From CAMAVH01 sp036500145 (GTDB lineage: Bacteria > Pseudomonadota > Alphaproteobacteria > SMXQ01), in the NCBI GenBank assembly GCA_036500145.1, contig DASYCO010000058.1, positions 1 to 50,291 on the forward strand: a stretch of 50,291 nucleotides of DNA, read 5' to 3'. The position numbers were made by a program, and so were the translations under genes. Shown here piece by piece: positions 1-7,303 of the stretch (the stretch's first letter is position 1; each line of letters starts with the position of its first letter). The notes below the pieces were generated by a model. The model did no database searches. It was not told the DNA's origin and saw nothing but the letters and a program-made list of their open reading frames with translations.

Positions 1-1065
1 GTCGGTCTGGTCCGCGGTGGAAGCGGAGCCGAACACGGCGTTCTCCAGGTTCATGTCGAGGGTCGAGCTGCCCGTCGTGGTGACGAAGGCCGTCGACACG
101 TCGAACGAGACCGTGATCGACTTGCTGGCCGAGTCGGTCAGAACCATCGACTTGGAGCCGGTGGTCGACAGGTCGACGCCGTCCGTGCTGCTGCTGAAGC
201 CGCCGACCGACACAACCGACTTGGAGGCGGTCGCCGCGTTGATGGTGACCGAATCCGAGCCGAGGACGCTGAGGTCGTCAGCCGCGAGGCTGATCGACGA
301 GGCGTCGACGACGCCCGTCTGGTTGCTGCCGGCCGTGAAGGAGGCCGCAGACGTCGCGATGTCGGAGGTCTTGTCGAAGGCCGAGTTCAGGTCGACGACG
401 ATGCCCAGCTGGTCGAAGTTGACCGTCTGAGTCTTGTTGTTCGCGATGGCGGTCGAGCCGATGGCAACGCCCTGGCTTTCACCGGTGGTGCGGTTGGTGG
501 CCGTCAGAACGTCATTGCCCGCGTCGTAAGAGAAGTCGACGATGGCATCGCCCACGTCGTTGCCGAGCTTGATGCTGGCGAAGCCGTCGCTAGCACCGAT
601 GGTGCTGGCGGCGAGGCCGTTCTGCGTGCTCAGGGTCTGGCTCGAGCCGTCCACCAGAGAGGTGCCGTTGAACTTGGTCACCTTGGCGATACGGTCGACT
701 TCGGAGAGCAGCGCCTGGTACTCGGTGTCGAGCATGCCGCGTTCCGTGTCGGACAGCTGGCCCGAACCGGACTGAACGGACAGAGTCTTCATGCGAACGA
801 GCACGTCGTTCACCTTGGACATCGCGCCGTCGGCGATCTGCAGCATGGAGGTGGCCTGGCCGGCGTTGACCTTGGCCTGCTTCTGCGCCTGCACTTCAGC
901 GTTCAAGCGCGAACCGATGGCGAGGGACGCAGCGTCGTCCTTCGCGCTCAGAACGCGCGTGCCCGCCGACAGCTTGGCGAGAGAGCTCGACGCCGCTTCG
1001 TCAGCCTTGCTCAGGTAACGAGTGGCAACGTTGGCGGCGTAGTTCGAGATGATGTTCAAAGCCAT
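1..1065 (-). CDS. fliC: Flagellin, partial (C-terminus beyond left edge)
   Basis: Structural subunit of the flagellar filament, exported by the flagellar type III apparatus. The reading frame is open from an ATG at 1065 to the window edge (355 codons) and begins MALNIISNYAANVATRYL. The first 150 residues have the conserved flagellin N-terminal D0/D1 pattern, including LAKLSAGTRVLSAKDDAASL and a region rich in MLQIADGAMSKVNDVL. From about residue 160 the sequence becomes Ser/Thr/Asp-rich and variable, as expected of the surface-exposed D2/D3 domains, which are the usual site of O-glycosylation. The conserved C-terminal D0/D1 segment is not in the window. The start is supported by an AGGAGAA Shine-Dalgarno sequence. 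A long leader, a sigma-54 promoter and FlbD-like sites lie upstream. Family assignment is secure; the symbol is generic because alphaproteobacteria often carry several flagellins. Confidence 0.95.
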   Translation of the reverse strand, partial: MALNIISNYAANVATRYLSKADEAASSSLAKLSAGTRVLSAKDDAASLAIGSRLNAEVQAQKQAKVNAGQATSMLQIADGAMSKVNDVLVRMKTLSVQSGSGQLSDTERGMLDTEYQALLSEVDRIAKVTKFNGTSLVDGSSQTLSTQNGLAASTIGASDGFASIKLGNDVGDAIVDFSYDAGNDVLTATNRTTGESQGVAIGSTAIANNKTQTVNFDQLGIVVDLNSAFDKTSDIATSAASFTAGSNQTGVVDASSISLAADDLSVLGSDSVTINAATASKSVVSVGGFSSSTDGVDLSTTGSKSMVLTDSASKSITVSFDVSTAFVTTTGSSTLDMNLENAVFGSASTADQTD

Positions 1066-1070
1066 AGTGT

Positions 1071-1077
1071 TTCTCCT
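1071..1077 (-). promoter_or_regulatory. Flagellin Shine-Dalgarno and probable proximal CsrA site
   Basis: The sequence AGGAGAA lies 5 bases before the flagellin ATG. It decides the start codon. It also contains a GGA core of the kind CsrA binds, so CsrA bound here would block ribosome access. The second GGA, in a hairpin loop, lies about 25 bases upstream. Confidence 0.6.
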
Positions 1078-1094
1078 ACATGGAAAGTTGAGAT

Positions 1095-1109
1095 GTGGCG
1101 TCCTGCCAC
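1095..1109 (-). promoter_or_regulatory. Predicted CsrA-binding hairpin in the flagellin leader
   Basis: On the minus strand the sequence GTGGC-AGGAC-GCCAC forms a perfect 5-bp stem with GGA exposed in a 5-base loop. CsrA/RsmA proteins bind GGA presented in such loops. Combined with the GGA of the Shine-Dalgarno about 25 bases downstream, this resembles the two-site arrangement of the Bacillus hag leader, where CsrA represses and FliW relieves. csrA and fliW are both in this window. The hairpin is seen directly; the binding is inferred. Confidence 0.55.
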
Positions 1110-1242
1110 GGGAAGGCACTCTATTGAGCCTGCCAAATCTAGCGCCGAAAGCTTAACGATCCGTTTGCGGACAGGCCTGATTTTGCAAGCCTTTGCGAGG
1201 GAGCGCCGGCTACGGGATAAACCTGGGGCCGGTAGTGAACAT

Positions 1243-1257
1243 GCAAGTCGGGGGCCA
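1243..1257 (-). promoter_or_regulatory. Sigma-54 (-24/-12) promoter of flagellin
   Basis: The minus strand reads TGGCCCCCGACTTGC. It has the invariant GG and GC at the correct 10-base separation and TTGC at -12; it differs from the TGGCACG half at two positions. Transcription would start near 1231, giving a leader of about 165 bases. The nearest FlbD-like dyad lies about 65 bases upstream, a normal enhancer distance. Confidence 0.7.
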
Positions 1258-1320
1258 GCCGGCTGGGGCCGGACAATGGCGGTTCTGCTTGCGTTCCCGC
1301 CGTCGCCCGCGCCGGCGGCC

Positions 1321-1335
1321 CGGCAAGAATTGCCG
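1321..1335. promoter_or_regulatory. FlbD-like (ftr) dyad, perfect copy
   Basis: CGGCAAGAATTGCCG is a perfect inverted repeat with 6-base arms around GAA. The same CGGCA-N5-TGCCG dyad recurs before flgI/fliX, flgF/fliL and flgB, which makes it a regulon-specific site. From memory it resembles the ftr elements bound by FlbD, the NtrC-type activator of Caulobacter flagellar genes. Assignment to FlbD is inference; FlbD itself is not encoded here. Confidence 0.6.
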
Positions 1336-1353
1336 CCCCCGGCAAAACGGTCC

Positions 1354-1368
1354 CGGCAGTTTGTGCCT
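1354..1368. promoter_or_regulatory. FlbD-like dyad, one mismatch
   Basis: CGGCAGTTTGTGCCT matches the CGGCA-N5-TGCCG pattern except for the last base. It lies 19 bases from the perfect dyad, center to center about 33 bases or three helical turns, which would suit cooperative binding of an NtrC-type activator. Confidence 0.45.
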
Positions 1369-1425
1369 CTCGGGCTCAAGCGGAGCGCCGTTTCGGACCG
1401 CCGCACGGTCGTGGCATCCGCCCGG

Positions 1426-1440
1426 TTAAGCCTTTCTAAA
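1426..1440. promoter_or_regulatory. Weak CtrA-like site before the glycosyltransferase gene
   Basis: TTAA-GCCTTTC-TAAA differs from the TTAA-N7-TTAA CtrA consensus at one base of the second half. It ends 2 bases before the first in-frame ATG (1443) and 44 bases before the ATG at 1485. If it acts at the promoter, the later start codon is more likely. Low confidence on its own. Confidence 0.25.
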
Positions 1441-1442
1441 GG

Positions 1443-4070
1443 ATGATTCCGCACAATTTGATCGAAGCGCAGCCATGCCGCGCGATGAATTCTAACGAGC
1501 AACGGGTCCAAGCCATGGGGCGGACGGCGACGGCGGCGACGCAGACTGCGACGGCGCGAATGAACATCGAGCAGGCCAAGCAAGTCCTGAAGACGGCGGC
1601 GGCGGATCACCAGGCCGGCCGGCTCGACGAGGCCAAGGCCGGCTACGAAGCGGTGCTCGCCCTGGACCCGAACCAGGTCGATTCCCTGCAGCTGCTGGGC
1701 GTGCTCCGCCATCAGCAAGGCGAGCAGGAGGAAGGCATGGCGCTCGTCGAGCGGGCCATCGCGCTCGATCCGAAGAATCCCAATATCCGCAATAATTTTG
1801 CCGGCATGCTGCGCGACCTCGGCCGCCTGCCGGAAGCCGAGGAGCAGTTCGCCGCGTCCATCGCCCTGGCGCCGAACGTGCCGGAGACCTACGTCAATCA
1901 CGGCATCGTGCTGGAGCAGATCCAGCGCTATGACGACGCCTATGCCGTCTATGCCGCCTGCCTGGCGCGGGTGCCGGGCCATGTCCGGGCCTTGCGTGGC
2001 CTGACCACGACGCTGCTCACCCTGGCCCGTCACGACGAGGCGGAGCCGCATCTGCGCCGCCTGAACGAGCTGCAGCCCCACAATCCAGAGACGCTTGGCA
2101 ACCTCGCGATCGTTCTGCACATGCGCGGCGCGACCGGCGAAGCCGAGACGCTGTTCCGGGAGGCGATCGACAACGCGGCGGAAAAGCCGGCCATCCGCAG
2201 CAGCCTGCTGAGCCTGCTGAACAACGAGCCGCGCGACGAAGCGGCCCGCGAAGTGTTCCGCCAGCTGCTGCGCGACGATCCCGAAGCCTGGAAGATGGAG
2301 ATGAACGTCGCGCACCACCTGCTGGAAATCGGCCGCTTCGAGCAGACAGTGCAGATCATCGACGACATCCTCTCCGTGCATGACCAGGATTCCCAGGTCT
2401 GGAACGACGCTGGCGCCACATTGCTTCGGCATAACAAGTACAGGGAAGCGTCGGTCTACCTGAAGCGGGCCATCGAGCTCGACCCGCGCTCGGCCATGGC
2501 CTACTGCAACATCGGCGCGGCCCACTTGTTCCTGAACCAACTCGCTGAAGCAGTGAATGCCTACCGCGAGGCCCTGATGCGCAATCCTGCCGCCTTCCAG
2601 GCGCAGGTGAACATCGTCCGCGCGCTGCGCCTGATGCTGCGCTTCGAGGAGGCGCACATCTTCGCCCGCGCGGCGCTCGATCTGATGCAGACGCAACCCA
2701 ACCTCGCCGTCAACAAGGGCGAGGCCACGGTCCTGCTGCTGCAGTTCTTCAAGACGATCTGCGATTTCAACTCCCTCGACCAGCTCGGCAACGTCTGGGA
2801 CATCAGCGAAGCGGTGCCGCCCCGGGCGCTCCCCGCCATCTTCCTCGACCATCTCGTCTTCGCCGAGACGAAGGACGACGTGCAACGCTTCGTTGGCCTG
2901 GTGCGGAAGTGGGCCACCTACGTCGAGGCGCGTGCGGCGCAGACGCCGCTGGAGCCCCGCGTCGCCGCGGCGCCGAAGAAGCGCTTCCGCGTCGGCATCC
3001 TGTCGTCCGACCTGCGGGCCCATTCGGTTTCGCGCTTCGTGATGCCGCTCTTCGAAGGCTACGACCGCGAGAAGATGGAGCTGTTCTGCTATGCGCCGCT
3101 GATTGTCGAGAACGACCATATCCAGCAGAAGCTCAGCGGCCTCTCAACGTCGTACAAGTTCGTCGACGGCCTGACCGACCGCGAGATCGCGGCCATCATC
3201 CAGGCCGACGACATCGACATCTTGATCGAGCTCAACGGCTTCACGCAGTTCTCCCGCCTCGAGGTGCTGGCCTACAAGCCGGCGCCGGTGCAGATGTCCT
3301 GGCTCGGCTATCCCTTCACCTGCGGCCTCAAGGCCATCGACTACGTGGTGCTGGATCGCTTCGTCGCTCCGGTCGACGAAGCCACCCTGACCGAGCAGCC
3401 GCTGATCATGCCGGGGGCCTGGGTCTGCTTCGGCAAGTTTCCGGACACCCCCATCAACCCGGTGCTGCCGATGGAGCGCAACGGCTACGTGACCTTCGGC
3501 ACGCTGAACAACCCGTACAAGTTCAACCGCACGATGATCGAGACCTGGGCGAAGGTCTTGCTGCGCGTGCCCAACTCGCGCCTGCTGATCGTCCGCCCGG
3601 AATCGTCCTCGGTCACCCTGGTCCGCCACATCGCGACGGAATTCGCCAAGCATGGCGTGTCGAGCGACCGGCTCTATTTCCGGAACAACCGCGCCGAGCG
3701 CCGCGACCACTACGACTACTACAACGAGATCGACATCTCGCTGGACAGCTTCCCGCTGACCGGCGGGACGACGACCTGCGAGGCGACCTGGATGGGCGTG
3801 CCGGTCGTCAGCCTCGTCGGCGAGGCCTTCCATCAGCGCATCAGCTACAGCGCCCTGATGCAGTGCGGCCTCGACGAGCTCTGCACCTTCACGCATGAGG
3901 AATTCGTCGAGCGCGCGGTGGCGCTGGTCGACGAGCGCGAGAAGCTGTCGGCCTGGCGCACGGGCCTGCGCGAAATCCTGCGCGCTTCGCCGCTCTGCGA
4001 CGAGCCGCGCTTTCTCCATCAATTCCAGGAAATGCTGGAGCAGGTCGCCGACCTGCACGGCCTCCGCTGA
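1443..4070 (+). CDS. TPR / SPINDLY-type O-GlcNAc transferase-like protein (GT41), candidate flagellin glycosyltransferase
   Basis: Predicted cytoplasmic glycosyltransferase of the OGT/SPINDLY family, which moves a sugar from a nucleotide donor to Ser/Thr of proteins. Residues about 40-420 are TPR repeats (for example the segment around NIRNNFAGMLRDLGRLPEAE), the usual substrate-binding array. Residues about 510-865 match the bacterial OGT catalytic part: DLRAHSVSRF, PAPVQMSWLGYPFTCG, FGTLNNPYKFN (with the donor-site Lys) and GGTTTCEATWMGVPVVSL. The start is uncertain: ATG at 1443, 1485 and 1515 lack a clear Shine-Dalgarno. It is divergent from flagellin and begins a four-gene run (gaps 14, 11 and 8 bases). 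Caulobacter FlmG is likewise a TPR-glycosyltransferase acting on flagellin. Role on flagellin and use of a CDP-sugar are inference; UDP-GlcNAc is the usual family donor. Confidence 0.85.
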   Translation: MIPHNLIEAQPCRAMNSNEQRVQAMGRTATAATQTATARMNIEQAKQVLKTAAADHQAGRLDEAKAGYEAVLALDPNQVDSLQLLGVLRHQQGEQEEGMALVERAIALDPKNPNIRNNFAGMLRDLGRLPEAEEQFAASIALAPNVPETYVNHGIVLEQIQRYDDAYAVYAACLARVPGHVRALRGLTTTLLTLARHDEAEPHLRRLNELQPHNPETLGNLAIVLHMRGATGEAETLFREAIDNAAEKPAIRSSLLSLLNNEPRDEAAREVFRQLLRDDPEAWKMEMNVAHHLLEIGRFEQTVQIIDDILSVHDQDSQVWNDAGATLLRHNKYREASVYLKRAIELDPRSAMAYCNIGAAHLFLNQLAEAVNAYREALMRNPAAFQAQVNIVRALRLMLRFEEAHIFARAALDLMQTQPNLAVNKGEATVLLLQFFKTICDFNSLDQLGNVWDISEAVPPRALPAIFLDHLVFAETKDDVQRFVGLVRKWATYVEARAAQTPLEPRVAAAPKKRFRVGILSSDLRAHSVSRFVMPLFEGYDREKMELFCYAPLIVENDHIQQKLSGLSTSYKFVDGLTDREIAAIIQADDIDILIELNGFTQFSRLEVLAYKPAPVQMSWLGYPFTCGLKAIDYVVLDRFVAPVDEATLTEQPLIMPGAWVCFGKFPDTPINPVLPMERNGYVTFGTLNNPYKFNRTMIETWAKVLLRVPNSRLLIVRPESSSVTLVRHIATEFAKHGVSSDRLYFRNNRAERRDHYDYYNEIDISLDSFPLTGGTTTCEATWMGVPVVSLVGEAFHQRISYSALMQCGLDELCTFTHEEFVERAVALVDEREKLSAWRTGLREILRASPLCDEPRFLHQFQEMLEQVADLHGLR

Positions 4071-4084
4071 GACCAGGAGCAACC

Positions 4085-4858
4085 ATGGCGACCATGATCA
4101 AGACCACAGGCACGGCCATTCCCGGCGACGACCGCGTGGAGTTCGAGCGCGGCAAGCGCAGTTCCGCCGTCGAGATGGCGCAGGACGCGGCGCTGAAGCA
4201 GAAGGCGCTCGACGTGCTCGTCGAGTCCGACCGCCACGGCTGGTCCTACCAGTGGAGCTGGCTCGGCCTGCCGATCATCCAGATGCCGCCGGACGTCATC
4301 GCCACCCAGGAAGTCATCTGGGAGATGAAGCCCGACGTCATCGTCGAGACCGGCGTGGCGCGCGGCGGCTCGTTGATCCTCTACGCCTCGATCCTGCAGC
4401 TGATCGGCAAGGGCAAGGTGGTCGGCGTCGACATCGACATCCGCCCGCACAACCGCGATTCCATCGAGAGCCATCCGCTGGCTCACCGTATCGAGCTGAT
4501 ACAGGGCTCGTCGGTCGCCGCCGATGTGCTGGCCGACGTGCGCTCGCGCATCCCGGCGGGCAGCAAGGTCATGGTGATCCTCGATTCGAACCACACGCAT
4601 CAGCATGTCTACGACGAGCTGAAGCTCTACGCGCCGCTGGTGACGGAAGGGCAGTTCCTGATCGTCGCCGACACCGTGGTGGAGGACATCCCGGCCCAGG
4701 AGCACCGTCCGCGCCCCTGGGGCCCGGGCGACAATCCGGCGACCGCGATGCAGGCCTTCCTGGCGGAGGACAAGGCCTTCGCGCCGGATCCGTTCATCAA
4801 CGCGAAGCTGCTCATCACCAGCTCGCCGGGCGGCTACCTGCGCCGCGTGAAGGGCTGA
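4085..4858 (+). CDS. CmcI / rhamnosyl O-methyltransferase family protein
   Basis: A 257-residue SAM-dependent methyltransferase of the CmcI (cephalosporin hydroxylase-named) family, which also contains sugar O-methyltransferases. The SAM-binding loop is IVETGVARGGSLILYAS (about residues 80-96), followed by VVGVDIDIRPHN with the acidic ribose ligand and ILDSNHTHQHVYDELKLYAPL. An AGGAG sequence 6 bases before the ATG supports the start. It lies between the TPR glycosyltransferase and a NeuD-like acyltransferase, so the likely substrate is the sugar being built or attached. The common database name cephalosporin hydroxylase should not be taken as its function. Confidence 0.8.
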   Translation: MATMIKTTGTAIPGDDRVEFERGKRSSAVEMAQDAALKQKALDVLVESDRHGWSYQWSWLGLPIIQMPPDVIATQEVIWEMKPDVIVETGVARGGSLILYASILQLIGKGKVVGVDIDIRPHNRDSIESHPLAHRIELIQGSSVAADVLADVRSRIPAGSKVMVILDSNHTHQHVYDELKLYAPLVTEGQFLIVADTVVEDIPAQEHRPRPWGPGDNPATAMQAFLAEDKAFAPDPFINAKLLITSSPGGYLRRVKG

Positions 4859-4869
4859 AAGCTGCCGTC

Positions 4870-5544
4870 ATGACGGGCGATGCGGGCGGGCAGGGCGTGA
4901 TCTTCTGGGGCGGCACGGGCCAGGCCAAGGTGCTGCGTCCGATCGTCGAGGCCGCCGGCTGGCGGCTGCTCGCCGTGCAGGACCGCAACCCCGACCTCGC
5001 GCCACCCTTCGCCGACTTGCCGCTGCTGTGCGGCGAGGCCGCGCTCGACGCCTGGCTGTCCGCCAACGCCGGCCTGGCCGAAGCCTTCGCCGTGACCATC
5101 GGCGGCACCTACGGGCGCGAGCGCCTGTCCGTTTCCCAGCGCCTGATCCTGCACGGCCTGAAGCCGCTGACCGCCGTGCATGCGCGCGCCTGGGTCGCCG
5201 ACAGCGCGACCCTCGGCGCCGGCTGCCAGGTTCTCGGCATGGCCGCGATTTCGGAAGAGGCGCGCCTCGGCCGCCACTGCATCGTCAACACCAGCGCCTC
5301 GATCGACCACGAGTGCGTCCTCGGCGATGGGGTCCATGTCATGCCGGGCGCGACGCTTGCCGGCTGCGTCGAAGTCGGCGACTGCGCCACCATCGGCTCC
5401 AGCGCCACCGTGCTGCCGCGCCTGCGGATCGGCGCGGGCGCCGTGATCGGCGCCGGCGCCGTGGTGACGCGCGACGTGCCCGAAGGGGTCGTCGTCACCG
5501 GCGTGCCCGCTCGAATCCAGACCAAGCGATCCATCGCCCTCTAG
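4870..5544 (+). CDS. NeuD/PglD-like sugar O- or N-acyltransferase (left-handed beta helix)
   Basis: Acyltransferase of 224 residues, probably moving an acetyl group from acetyl-CoA to a sugar hydroxyl or amine. The first 85 residues form a small Rossmann-like PglD_N domain with the GGTGQAKVL nucleotide-sugar-binding loop. From about residue 105 there are hexapeptide repeats of a left-handed beta helix, such as IGAGAVIGAGAVV. SIDHECVLGDGVHVMPG holds the His expected to act as base. The frame stays open upstream, but the ATG at 4870, 11 bases after the previous stop, gives the family's usual length. Next to a perosamine-synthase-like aminotransferase, N-acylation of a 4-amino sugar is the best guess; O-acetylation is possible. 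Confidence 0.8.
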   Translation: MTGDAGGQGVIFWGGTGQAKVLRPIVEAAGWRLLAVQDRNPDLAPPFADLPLLCGEAALDAWLSANAGLAEAFAVTIGGTYGRERLSVSQRLILHGLKPLTAVHARAWVADSATLGAGCQVLGMAAISEEARLGRHCIVNTSASIDHECVLGDGVHVMPGATLAGCVEVGDCATIGSSATVLPRLRIGAGAVIGAGAVVTRDVPEGVVVTGVPARIQTKRSIAL

Positions 5545-5552
5545 AGGCAATC

Positions 5553-6719
5553 ATGACCGACAAGAAGCGCATTCCGATTTCCGGGCCGTCCATCACCGAG
5601 CGGGAGATCCGCTACGTCGCCGACGCCTGCGCGACCGCCTGGTACGAGAACGCCAACGTCTACAACGCGCGCTTCGAGCAGGCCTTCGCGGCCTACGTCG
5701 GCAGCCGCTTCGCCATCTCGCTGCCGTCCTGCACGGCGGGCCTGCACCTGTCGCTCGCCGCCATGGGCGTCGGCCCGGGCGACGAGGTGATCGTCCCGGA
5801 CGCGACCTGGATCGCCTCCGCGGCCCCCATCTCCTATGTCGGCGCGACGCCGGTCTTCGGCGACGTCGATCCCGCCACCTGGTGCCTCAGCGCCGCGTCG
5901 TTCGAACGGCTCATCACGCCGCGCACCAAGGCGGTGATCCCGGTCGACCTCTACGGCGGCATGGCCGACTTCGCGACGATCCGCGCCATCGCCGACAGGC
6001 ACGGCGTGCGCGTCATCGAGGATGCGGCCGAAGCGCTCGGCTCGGAATTCCAGGGCCGCAAGGCCGGGCATCTCGGCGACACCGGCACCTTCAGCTTCCA
6101 TGGCTCGAAGACCATGACGACCGGCGAGGGCGGCATGGTGGTGACGGACGACGAGGCGCTGCACCGGCGGATGCTCGTGCTGCGCGACCACGGCCGCCAG
6201 CCGAACGACACGAACTTCTTCAACGGCGAGGTCGCCTTCAAGTACAAGATGACCAGCCTGCAGGCGGCCCTTGGCCTGGCGCAGATCGAGCGCGTCGAGG
6301 AACTGGTGTCGCGCAAGCGCGCGATCTTCGCCGCCTACCGCGACCGCCTCGGCAGCCGCGACGACATCGTCCTGAACGCGGAGCCCGCCGGCACGCGCAA
6401 CAGCTACTGGATGGTCACGGTGGCGTGGGACGCCGCCTACGGCCTGAGCAAGGACGCCGTCATGGCGCGCCTCAAGGACGAAGCCATCGACACGCGCCCC
6501 TTCTTCCATCCGCTGACGTCGCTGCCGGCCTACCGCGAGGCGGCCGACCAGGCGCGCGCGGCGCGCGAGAACAAGGTGGCCTACGACATCGGCGCGCGCG
6601 CCATCAACCTGCCCTGCGGCATGTCGCTGGAGGATGCGGACATCGACTATGTCTGCGACAAGCTGGTGGCATTGCTCGACGGCGCCCGCATGCCCGCCCG
6701 CCGCGCCAATGTCGGCTGA
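5553..6719 (+). CDS. DegT/DnrJ/EryC1 sugar aminotransferase, perosamine-synthase-like
   Basis: PLP-dependent aminotransferase (388 residues) that would convert a 4-keto-6-deoxy nucleotide sugar to the 4-amino sugar with glutamate as donor. The PLP lysine is Lys186 in SFHGSKTMTTGEGGM, and the PLP-ring aspartate is Asp157 in VIEDAAEALGS. Because the lysine is present, this is not an RfbH-type 3-dehydrase, which has His there. LPSCTAGLHLSLAA binds the cofactor phosphate. The motif TTGEGGMVVT is typical of GDP-perosamine synthases. It follows the acyltransferase by 8 bases and ends 10 bases from the convergent epimerase gene. Its substrate here is probably a CDP-4-keto sugar, because the only nucleotide-sugar-forming enzymes nearby are CDP-specific. 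Confidence 0.88.
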   Translation: MTDKKRIPISGPSITEREIRYVADACATAWYENANVYNARFEQAFAAYVGSRFAISLPSCTAGLHLSLAAMGVGPGDEVIVPDATWIASAAPISYVGATPVFGDVDPATWCLSAASFERLITPRTKAVIPVDLYGGMADFATIRAIADRHGVRVIEDAAEALGSEFQGRKAGHLGDTGTFSFHGSKTMTTGEGGMVVTDDEALHRRMLVLRDHGRQPNDTNFFNGEVAFKYKMTSLQAALGLAQIERVEELVSRKRAIFAAYRDRLGSRDDIVLNAEPAGTRNSYWMVTVAWDAAYGLSKDAVMARLKDEAIDTRPFFHPLTSLPAYREAADQARAARENKVAYDIGARAINLPCGMSLEDADIDYVCDKLVALLDGARMPARRANVG

Positions 6720-6729
6720 CTGAGGCCGG

Positions 6730-7281
6730 CTAGGGGCGGACCGGCGTCACGTCGCGCAAGCCGGGAAAGCCCCGGTCGCGCTCCGAGAGGATCGGGGTCG
6801 CCCTGTCGGGCCAGGCGATCGCCAGCTCGGGATCGTCCCAGCGCAGCCCCCGCGCGCTTGCCGGCTCATAGAACTCGGCGATCTGGTAGAAGACCTCGCT
6901 GTCGTCGCGCAGGGTCTGGAATCCGTGCGCGCAGCCCTTCGGAATGAAGAACATGCGGCGGTTCTCCGCGGTCAGCTCGGCGGCGGCCCATTGGCCGTAG
7001 GTCGGCGAGCCCTCGCGCAGGTCCACCGCGACGTCGTAGATCGCGCCGGCGGTGACGCGCACCAGCTTCGCTTCGTTGTGCGGCGGCGCCTGGTAATGCA
7101 GGCCGCGCAAGGTGCCCTTATGTTTGTTGAACGACGCGCTGCATTGCGCAACGGCGGTTTCGATGCCGTGGGCGGCGAACTCGCGGGCGCAGAAGGTGCG
7201 GGCGAAGAGGCCGCGTTCGTCCGTCGCGGGCTCGGGCTCGATGACGAAGGCGCCGGCCAGCCGTGTCTCGGTGAAGATCAT
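6730..7281 (-). CDS. RmlC/RfbC-like nucleotide-sugar 3,5-epimerase
   Basis: A 183-residue cupin of the dTDP-4-dehydrorhamnose 3,5-epimerase family. TLRGLHYQ contains the catalytic His (about residue 62), DVAVDLR the conserved beta-strand, and FFIPKGCAHGFQ and FYEPASARGLRWDDPELAIAWP the rest of the active site. No RmlA, RmlB or RmlD gene is in the window, and its partners are the CDP-glucose enzymes. It therefore more likely epimerises a CDP-4-keto-6-deoxy sugar, possibly the C-methylated form, than makes dTDP-rhamnose. It is the last gene of the long minus-strand unit, 22 bases after the methyltransferase gene. Confidence 0.85.
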   Translation of the reverse strand: MIFTETRLAGAFVIEPEPATDERGLFARTFCAREFAAHGIETAVAQCSASFNKHKGTLRGLHYQAPPHNEAKLVRVTAGAIYDVAVDLREGSPTYGQWAAAELTAENRRMFFIPKGCAHGFQTLRDDSEVFYQIAEFYEPASARGLRWDDPELAIAWPDRATPILSERDRGFPGLRDVTPVRP

Positions 7282-7303
7282 CGTGCGCCCGGCCTCGCCG
7301 CCG

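Larger units (their letters stand above)
1066..1442. other. Regulatory intergenic region between flagellin and the glycosyltransferase
   Basis: This 377-base gap between divergent genes has no convincing coding sequence. Toward the flagellin it carries a sigma-54 element (1243-1257), a predicted leader of about 165 bases, a GGA-loop hairpin (1095-1109) and a Shine-Dalgarno. Its middle holds two FlbD-like dyads (1321-1335 and 1354-1368). Next to the glycosyltransferase gene lies a degenerate CtrA-like site (1426-1440). The dyads are placed so that they could serve both divergent genes. Confidence 0.7.

Noticed and set aside
1056..3119. A 687-codon minus-strand frame overlapping flagellin and the glycosyltransferase
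   Set aside because: It covers the flagellin leader and start region and is antisense to a clear TPR protein.
3895..4869. N-terminal extension of the NeuD-like frame to 549 residues
   Set aside because: The extension is an out-of-frame reading of the two preceding genes; ATG 4870 gives the normal family length.
5553..6719. DegT protein as RfbH (CDP-6-deoxyhexulose 3-dehydrase)
   Set aside because: RfbH has His in place of the PLP lysine and cysteines for an iron-sulfur cluster; here Lys186 is present in SFHGSKT.
6730..7281. dTDP-rhamnose synthesis
   Set aside because: No rmlA, rmlB or rmlD in the window; the nearby activation and dehydration enzymes are CDP-specific.
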